Source: Planococcus sp. APC 4015 (GTDB lineage Bacteria; Actinomycetota; Actinomycetes; Actinomycetales; Microbacteriaceae). From it: 64,000 bases of DNA. Shown in pieces: positions 58,765 to 64,000 of the stretch. Position 1 is the first letter of the stretch. Every line of letters begins with the position of its first letter. The notes below the pieces were generated by a model. The model had not been told where the DNA came from and made no database searches. It saw only the letters and a program-made list of their open reading frames with translations. The stretch is from assembly GCA_030407505.1 (NCBI GenBank), contig JASDDH010000008.1, positions 81,665 to 145,664 of the forward strand. Direction: 5' to 3'. Position numbers and translations under genes: made by a program.

Positions 58765-60138
58765 CTATTCGCCGCGCGAGACCCGGACCATCTCGTCGCG
58801 GGGCACGACCTTGATGCGGGCGCGCTCGCTAGGCGCCCCGAGTGCGATCTCGTGCTCGTCGAGTCGGTGCCAGCCGTCGAGGTCGGTCCACTTCACGTCG
58901 CGCTCGGCCAGCAGGGCCGGGATCGCCTCGTCGGAGGGGTCCTCGGGCGTCCACCACGAGCCCTGGTCGTTGATGAGGTGACGCACGGTCTCCATCGCGT
59001 CGGACTTCGTGTGGCCGATGAGTCCGACGGGCCCGCGCTTGATCCACCCCGTCGCGTACACGCCCGGAACCCGTTCGTTGGAGTCCTTGTGCAGCACCTG
59101 ACCCTCGTGATTCGGGATGACGCCGTGGCGCTTGTCGAACGGCACACCCGGCAGCGGCGATCCGAAGTAGCCGACCGCGCGGTAGATCGCCTGGATCGGC
59201 ACCTCGCGAATCTCACCGGTGCCCTCCACGCCGCCCTGTCCGTCCGGACGCGTGCGCTCGTACACGAGCGCGGCCACCCGGCCCTCGGCATCCTTCTTCA
59301 CTTCGAGGGGCTTGGCGTAGAAGTGCAGATGCAGTCGGCGCGACGCCTCGCCCCCCGCGTTGTTGACGCCGGGGCGCTTGCGCCAGGACTGCAGCACCCT
59401 GTCGATGACCATGACCTGTTTGTTGCTCGCGATCGCTGCTCGCGCCGCGTCGTCGTAGTCGAAGTCCTCGTCGTAGACCACCATGTCGACGTCGCGCAGC
59501 TCGCCGAGCTCGCGCAGTTCGAGGGGGGTGAACTTCACCTGCGCCGGGCCTCGGCGGCCGAACACGTGCACGTCGGTGACCGGCGATGCCTTGAGGCCTT
59601 CGTAGACGTTCTCGGGGATCTCGGTGGGCAACAGGTCTTCGGCGTGCTTGACGAGCATGCGCGTGACGTCGAGCGCGACGTTGCCGTTGCCGATGACGGC
59701 GAGCGACTCGGCCTCGAGCGGCCACTCGCGCGGCACATCGGGATGCCCGTCGAACCAGCTCACGAAGTCGGCCGCTCCGTACGAGCCCTCGGCGTCGATG
59801 CCGGGGATGTCCAGCGAGGTGTCGCGGATCGCGCCGGTCGAGAAGATGACGGCGTGATAGTGCTTCTTCAGATCGTCCAGCGTGATGTCTTCACCGAAGC
59901 GGACGTTGCCGAACAGACGGATGTCGCCCCGGTCGAGCACTTCGCGCAACGCGGTGATGATGCCCTTGATGCGCGGGTGGTCGGGAGCGACGCCGTAGCG
60001 GACGAGGCCGTACGGAGCCGGCAGCTGTTCGAACAGGTCGATCGAGACGTCGAACTTTCGCTCGGCCTTGAGCAGGATGTCGGCGGCGTAGATGCCCGCA
60101 GGGCCGGCGCCGACGATGGCGAGTCGGAGCTTGGTCAT
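58765..60138 (-). CDS. fprA: Ferredoxin-NADP(+) reductase, FprA type
   Basis: A 457-residue adrenodoxin-reductase-like flavoprotein. The FAD fold LRLAIVGAGPAGIYAADILL is at 4-23; VAPDHPRIKGI, then the NADP fold SLAVIGNGNVALDVTRML near 145-162, and VYATGWIKRGPVGLIGHTKSDAMETV near 365-390. It moves electrons between NADPH and ferredoxin for P450s, desaturases or other partners. Typical length for mycobacterial FprA. The start at 60138 is followed upstream by a REP-like palindrome. Confidence 0.93.
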   Translation of the reverse strand: MTKLRLAIVGAGPAGIYAADILLKAERKFDVSIDLFEQLPAPYGLVRYGVAPDHPRIKGIITALREVLDRGDIRLFGNVRFGEDITLDDLKKHYHAVIFSTGAIRDTSLDIPGIDAEGSYGAADFVSWFDGHPDVPREWPLEAESLAVIGNGNVALDVTRMLVKHAEDLLPTEIPENVYEGLKASPVTDVHVFGRRGPAQVKFTPLELRELGELRDVDMVVYDEDFDYDDAARAAIASNKQVMVIDRVLQSWRKRPGVNNAGGEASRRLHLHFYAKPLEVKKDAEGRVAALVYERTRPDGQGGVEGTGEIREVPIQAIYRAVGYFGSPLPGVPFDKRHGVIPNHEGQVLHKDSNERVPGVYATGWIKRGPVGLIGHTKSDAMETVRHLINDQGSWWTPEDPSDEAIPALLAERDVKWTDLDGWHRLDEHEIALGAPSERARIKVVPRDEMVRVSRGE

Positions 60139-60166
60139 GGGAGTCCTCTCGTCGGCTTCTCGCTGG

Positions 60167-60208
60167 CTGAGCCTGTCGAAGCGTCGTCCGGCCCTTCGAT
60201 GAGCTCAG
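60167..60208. repeat. REP-like intergenic palindrome
   Basis: CTGAGCCTGTCGAAG (60167-60181) and CTTCGATGAGCTCAG (60194-60208) form an imperfect inverted repeat (12 of 15 pairs). The GAGCCTGTCGAAG / CTTCGA..GCTCAG sequence is a familiar dispersed intergenic repeat of many high-GC genomes. It fills the gap between the polyprenyl synthase and fprA. Confidence 0.65.
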
Positions 60209-60240
60209 GGGCCGATGGTGGGTCAGGGGCCGGTGGTGGT

Positions 60241-61296
60241 CTAACTGGAGCGGTCGGCGACGGCCTTCGCGAAGCGGGTGAGCGCCTCGCGGACCGCTCC
60301 GTCGGGGAGCGGCGCGAGCGCCTCGATGGCCTCGGCCGACCATGCGTTCGCGAGAGCGAGTGTGGCCTGGGTCGCCTCATGCTCGCGCAGCTGCGCGAGC
60401 GGGCCGTCGAGGATCGTCGGGTCGGCGCCGTCGGCGATGCGCGCCACGCCGTCGTCGATCGAACGGGTGAGGGAGACGGATGCTGCATCCGTGCGCTGTC
60501 CGAGGAGGAGGTACGGCATCGTCGGCACGCCGGCGCGCAGATCGGTGCCGGGAACCTTGCCGGTCTCACCCGCATCGGCCGACAGGTCGATCACGTCGTC
60601 GAGCAGCTGGAACGCGACGCCCGCCTTCTCTCCGAACACGACCATCGCCTGCTCGAACTCTTCGGGACCGTTCGAGAAGATGACGCCCGCCTGCGCGGCG
60701 GCGGCGATGAGGGATCCGGTCTTGTCGGACAGCACCTTCAGGTAGTAGTCGACGGGGTCGTCGCCTTCCTGGGGCCCGACGGTCTCGTGCATCTGACCGA
60801 GCACGAGGCGCTCGAACGTGTCGGCCTGGAGCTGGATGGCCTTCTCGCCGTGCCGCGCCATGATCTGGCTCGCTCGGGAGAACAGCAGGTCGCCGGTGAG
60901 GATAGCGACGTTGTTGCCCCACACCTCGTGGGCGCTGGGCACTCCGCGGCGCTTGTCTGCGGCATCCATCACGTCGTCGTGATAGAGCGAACCGAGGTGC
61001 GTGAGCTCGAGCGCCGCGGCTGCTTCGACCACTCCCTGCGTCGTGCCCTCGCCCAGCTGGGCGGTCAGCAGCGCCAGCATCGGGCGCAGTCGCTTGCCGC
61101 CTGCTTCGTAGAGATAGCGCACGGAGGCGTCGACGACGGCGTCAGTCACGCGCAGTTCGAGATCGAGCGTCTCGTCCACGCGCTCCAGGCCCTTTTCGAC
61201 CTCTTTGAGCAGGCGTCGCGAACGAGGGCCTGCGAAGATGCGGTCGGTGAGGCCCAGCTTGCCCGCCATGCGCGAGCCCGACGCTGAGGGAATCAC
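60241..61296 (-). CDS. Polyprenyl diphosphate synthase
   Basis: A 351-residue trans-isoprenyl synthase. The first Asp-rich motif HDDVMDAADKRRG is near 108-120, the second DDVIDLSADAGETGKVPGTD is near 235-255, and GGKRLRPML near 67-75 binds the substrate phosphates. It chains isopentenyl units to make the menaquinone side chain; neighbouring menG and menF support that. GTG 61296 is used; ATG 61269 (MAGKLG) is a possible start. Confidence 0.92.
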   Translation of the reverse strand: MIPSASGSRMAGKLGLTDRIFAGPRSRRLLKEVEKGLERVDETLDLELRVTDAVVDASVRYLYEAGGKRLRPMLALLTAQLGEGTTQGVVEAAAALELTHLGSLYHDDVMDAADKRRGVPSAHEVWGNNVAILTGDLLFSRASQIMARHGEKAIQLQADTFERLVLGQMHETVGPQEGDDPVDYYLKVLSDKTGSLIAAAAQAGVIFSNGPEEFEQAMVVFGEKAGVAFQLLDDVIDLSADAGETGKVPGTDLRAGVPTMPYLLLGQRTDAASVSLTRSIDDGVARIADGADPTILDGPLAQLREHEATQATLALANAWSAEAIEALAPLPDGAVREALTRFAKAVADRSS

Positions 61297-61320
61297 AGGG
61301 TCAAGCCTACCGGCCTGTGG

Positions 61321-62040
61321 TCAGGCGGGCTTGACCGCCCGATGCAGAGCGACGATCCCGAGGGACAGATTGCGGTAGGCGACGTCCGCCCAGCCGGCAT
61401 CACGGATCCAGGCCGACAGCGACCGCTGGTCGGGCCAGTCGCGGATCGACTCGTTCAGGTAGTCGTACGCCTCGGCGTTCGAGCTCATCGTGCGGGCCAC
61501 GACCGGCAGGATCCTCGAGTTGTAGAAGCCGTAAAGACCCGCGAACGCCCGCGACGGCGGATGCGAGAACTCGCACACCACGAGGCGTCCACCCGGCTTG
61601 GTCACCCGCAGAAGCTCGGCCAAGGCCTTCTTCGGCTCGTTGACGTTGCGCAGCCCGAACGACATCGTCACGGTGTCGAACTCGTCGTCGTCGAACGGAA
61701 GATCGGTCGCGTCGGCCTGACGGAACTCGAGATTCGGGATGCCGCCGTGCCGCGCGCGGCCCTCGGCGATCATGCCGGGCGAGAAGTCCGCCGCGACGAC
61801 GTGTGCGCCGCTGCGGGCGAACGAGACGCTCGACGCGCCCGTCCCCGCGGCGAGATCGAGGATGCGCTGCCCCGCACGGGGCGCCACGGCCCGCGTGGTG
61901 GCGACCCGCCAGAGGCGGTCGTTGCCCAGGCTCAGCACGTCGTTGGTGAGGTCGTAGCGCTTGGCGACCTGGTCGAACATTCCGCTCACCTTGGCCGGGT
62001 CCTTCTGCAGGTCGGCGCGGTTCGGCTCGTTCTCGCTCAC
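61321..62040 (-). CDS. menG: Demethylmenaquinone methyltransferase (MenG/UbiE)
   Basis: A 239-residue SAM methyltransferase. VSGMFDQVAKRYDLTNDVLSLGNDRLWR near 18-45 and ILDLAAGTGASSVSFA near 60-75 (SAM motif I) are classic, as are FDTVTMSFGLRNVNEPKKAL near 118-137 and the C-terminal LSLGIVALHRAVKP. It performs the last step of menaquinone synthesis. The GTG start at 62040 gives the usual family N-terminus; the open frame extends 24 codons further without similarity. It is 24 bases upstream of the polyprenyl synthase gene. Confidence 0.93.
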   Translation of the reverse strand: MSENEPNRADLQKDPAKVSGMFDQVAKRYDLTNDVLSLGNDRLWRVATTRAVAPRAGQRILDLAAGTGASSVSFARSGAHVVAADFSPGMIAEGRARHGGIPNLEFRQADATDLPFDDDEFDTVTMSFGLRNVNEPKKALAELLRVTKPGGRLVVCEFSHPPSRAFAGLYGFYNSRILPVVARTMSSNAEAYDYLNESIRDWPDQRSLSAWIRDAGWADVAYRNLSLGIVALHRAVKPA

Positions 62041-62059
62041 CCGTCGAGTGTAGGCCGGG

Positions 62060-62608
62060 TCACGAGAGCTGAAGGCCTGCCAGGCGCGCGAGCCAGGCAT
62101 CCGCCGTCGCATCGTCGAACGGAGCGACGGAAGCCGTCACGCGCCTCTCGAGCTCGTCGGTGACCGCCTCGAGGTGATCGACGATGTCGAGCGGGTAGCC
62201 GTACGCGGCCCGATGGTCGTCCCATTCGTCGCGGTCATCCACCCACACTCCGCGCTCCCCGACCGAGCGGATGACGTCGAGGTCCATGTCGATGCCGGTG
62301 GGCTCGTGGTCCTGCCACTTGGCGTCCCACGCGATGTCGATGTAGATGCGGGTCTTCGCGGGCGGCACCTGGTTCACCGTCATCACGTAGTCGCCCGTGG
62401 GCGGCAGCAGCGTCACGTTGGGAGCCGTCGTGAGCAGGTCGCGGCCGGGGCGCGAGCTGCGCCATCCCGTCGGCTGACCGAACCAGTCGCCCCATTCGTC
62501 GGATCCGAGGTAGACGCACTCGTGCACCCAGTGCGGCGAGTCGTCCCACTTGCGCCAGCGGAAGACGAGGCGGGTGCCGACGACGGGGCGGACGGGCGGG
62601 GTGCTCAT
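62060..62608 (-). CDS. DUF402 domain protein
   Basis: A 182-residue protein matching DUF402 (FomD-like/nucleoside phosphatase-type fold): GTRLVFRWRKWDDSPHWVHECVYLGSDEWGDW, NVTLLPPTGDYVMTVNQVPPAKTRIYIDIAWDAKWQD with acidic residues, and DMDLDVIRSVGERGVWVDDRDEWDDHRAAYGYP. Relatives hydrolyse nucleotide phosphates, and the Asp/Glu cluster that binds metal appears intact. Exact substrate unknown. It lies just upstream of menG, 19 bases away. Confidence 0.87.
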   Translation of the reverse strand: MSTPPVRPVVGTRLVFRWRKWDDSPHWVHECVYLGSDEWGDWFGQPTGWRSSRPGRDLLTTAPNVTLLPPTGDYVMTVNQVPPAKTRIYIDIAWDAKWQDHEPTGIDMDLDVIRSVGERGVWVDDRDEWDDHRAAYGYPLDIVDHLEAVTDELERRVTASVAPFDDATADAWLARLAGLQLS

Positions 62609-62668
62609 GGGCCGAGTCTATGGTCGCCCCGCGGCGCCACCGCCGCACCGCGGTCCTAGGCTGGAGAC
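62609..62668. promoter_or_regulatory. Divergent promoter region, DUF402/menG unit and menF
   Basis: The 60 bases between the divergent starts at 62608 and 62669 must hold promoters for both units. No palindrome or riboswitch-like fold was seen. Confidence 0.4.
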
Positions 62669-63955
62669 GTGATCGACCCTCCCCGCCCACCGCGTCTGGT
62701 GGTCGACACCCGGGAGATCGACCGGGTCGACGATCTCATCCCGTACGCCGATCCTCATGACCCGCTCGTGTGGCTGCGGCGCGGCGACGGCATCATCGGC
62801 CTCGGCGACGTCGGCGGATTCGAGCGCGGACCGCACGAGGCCGATTCGCCGCAGTCCTCCCCCGCAGACGCCTGGCGGGCGATCGCCGCCGAAGCCGATG
62901 TCACCGACCCCGTCGCGCTGCCCGGTACCGGGCTCGTGGCCTTCGGGACGCTGGTGTTCGACAGGCGCTCCGAGGCGTCGAGCCGCCTCGTGATCCCCCA
63001 GGTGGTGGTGGGTCGGCGCGGATCCCGGTCGTGGATCACGACCATCCGTCGCGCGGATGCGCTGCATCCTGTCGCCGACCCCGCTCCCGTCGCCTACGGG
63101 CCGCACTGGTCTGCGACGCTCGGCCCCGGCACTCTCGACCGCGCCGGGTATCAGGCGGCGGTGCGCGAAGCCCTCGAGGCGATCGCCTCGGGCGACGTGC
63201 AGAAGGTCGTACTCGCGCGAGACCTGCTCGGCACGGTGCCCGCGGGGGCGGATCTGCGGCGCCTCGTGCGAGCCCTCGCCTCGGACTACCCCGACACGTG
63301 GGCGTACGCCGTTGACGGCATGATCGGCGCGAGCCCCGAGACCCTCGTCACCGTCTCGGACGGCCGCATGACCGCGCGCGTGCTCGCGGGCACGACTCCC
63401 CGCGGTGCCGACGCCGCCGAAGACGCCGCCGCTGTGGCGGCACTCACCCGCAGCGCGAAGGACCTCGCCGAGCACCGCTTCGCCGTGCGGAGCGTGCTCG
63501 ACACCCTGTCGCCCCACACCGGCGACCTGCGCGCCGACGCCGAGCCCTTCACACTCGAGCTGCCGAACCTGTGGCACCTCGCAACCGACGTCGCGGGCGT
63601 GATCGCCGACCATGCCTCCGCACTCGACCTCGTCGCGGCGCTGCACCCGACGGCAGCGGTGGCAGGAACGCCGACGGATGCCGCGCTCGACGTCATCCGC
63701 CGCATCGAGCCCTTCGACCGGGGGCGCTACGCCGGTCCCGTCGGGTGGGTCGACGGGCGCGGCGACGGCGAATGGGCGATCGCCCTGCGCTGCGCCCAGA
63801 TCGGCACGGCGCCCGACCGACGCTTCTCGCCGCGCGGCGAGATGATCCACGTCACCGCCTACGCCGGCGCCGGCATCGTGGCAGGCAGCGATCCCGAGAC
63901 CGAGCTCCTCGAGACCCGGGTGAAGTTCCGCCCGATCGTCGACGCCCTCGCCTGA
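62669..63955 (+). CDS. menF: Isochorismate synthase (MenF)
   Basis: A 428-residue chorismate-using enzyme. The chorismate-binding domain (about 160-425) shows GDVQKVVLARD near 175-185, IGASPETLVTV near 218-228, RVLAGTTPRG near 235-244, LPNLWHLATDV with the catalytic-region residues, ALHPTAAVAGTP near 325-336, and YAGAGIVAGSDPETEL near 395-410. It converts chorismate to isochorismate at the first committed step of menaquinone synthesis, consistent with menG close by. GTG start at 62669. The last 45 bases of the window hold no feature. Confidence 0.92.
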   Translation: MIDPPRPPRLVVDTREIDRVDDLIPYADPHDPLVWLRRGDGIIGLGDVGGFERGPHEADSPQSSPADAWRAIAAEADVTDPVALPGTGLVAFGTLVFDRRSEASSRLVIPQVVVGRRGSRSWITTIRRADALHPVADPAPVAYGPHWSATLGPGTLDRAGYQAAVREALEAIASGDVQKVVLARDLLGTVPAGADLRRLVRALASDYPDTWAYAVDGMIGASPETLVTVSDGRMTARVLAGTTPRGADAAEDAAAVAALTRSAKDLAEHRFAVRSVLDTLSPHTGDLRADAEPFTLELPNLWHLATDVAGVIADHASALDLVAALHPTAAVAGTPTDAALDVIRRIEPFDRGRYAGPVGWVDGRGDGEWAIALRCAQIGTAPDRRFSPRGEMIHVTAYAGAGIVAGSDPETELLETRVKFRPIVDALA

Positions 63956-64000
63956 CCCCGGCGTCCTCCCGCCCCCGGCTCCGCGCCTTGCGGTCACCCC

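Noticed and set aside
57994..61287. A 1,097-codon open frame on the plus strand
   Set aside because: It is antisense to the sigma factor, FprA and polyprenyl synthase genes, has no family motif or ribosome site, and its composition is that of a shadow frame.

Overview
The window looks like chromosome from a high-GC actinobacterium, most likely family Microbacteriaceae (for example Microbacterium). That is an inference from very high GC at third codon positions, frequent GTG starts and 4-base start/stop overlaps, FprA-type ferredoxin reductase, menaquinone genes, and an M23 peptidase and FBP-domain protein of actinobacterial type. No plasmid, phage or transposase genes were seen.

Layout. 1-4271: tail of a ribose-type sugar ABC transporter (ATPase end, permease), a ROK regulator, a small alarmone synthetase and a DMT exporter. 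4326-5735: a secreted protein with Ig-like repeats. 5874-15559 (minus): a beta-galactoside operon in which a LacI regulator sits upstream of twin TTACCGGTAA operators, followed by GH42 beta-galactosidase, lipoprotein binding protein, two permeases, GH35 beta-galactosidase and an alditol-oxidase-like flavoprotein. 15645-17243: YaeQ and a membrane-anchored EEP phosphatase/nuclease.

17311-33937 is the most unusual region. A methylisocitrate-lyase-like gene and a divergent IclR regulator lie at one end. A tightly overlapped minus-strand operon of 14 genes (32144 to 19027) follows: a tandem nitrilase whose second half lacks the catalytic Cys; a branched-chain-amino-acid-type ABC transporter (two permeases, two ATPases, binding protein); two paralogous SDRs; an FAD monooxygenase fused to a degenerate isocitrate-lyase/PEP-mutase barrel; a maleate-isomerase-family protein without the usual Cys pair; a Dabb protein; an isochorismatase-fold amidase; a third SDR; and an alpha/beta hydrolase. 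A consensus promoter and a perfect 8-bp inverted repeat precede the operon, and an orphan leuC diverges from it. The set suggests uptake and breakdown of an amide, nitrile or N-heterocyclic compound towards C4 acids. The substrate is unknown.

33945-37514: amylosucrase-like GH13, an ArsB/SLC13-type permease and a DUF5684 membrane protein. 37556-48705 has visibly lower GC and long gene-free flanks and ends at tRNA-Met/tRNA-Thr. It carries SMP-30, a sugar ABC transporter, a TIM-barrel epimerase, Gfo/Idh dehydrogenase, cupin, MocR regulator and a Tm-1-like/PEP-hydrolase pair, and may be a metabolic island.

48951-63955 is core-like: M23 peptidase, inositol-phosphatase, PYROXD2-like oxidoreductase, tRNA-Tyr, PfkB kinase, FBP-domain protein, YajQ, a strange stem-loop-rich gap, hydrolase, ECF sigma factor with a membrane partner, FprA, and menaquinone/isoprenoid genes (polyprenyl synthase, MenG, MenF).
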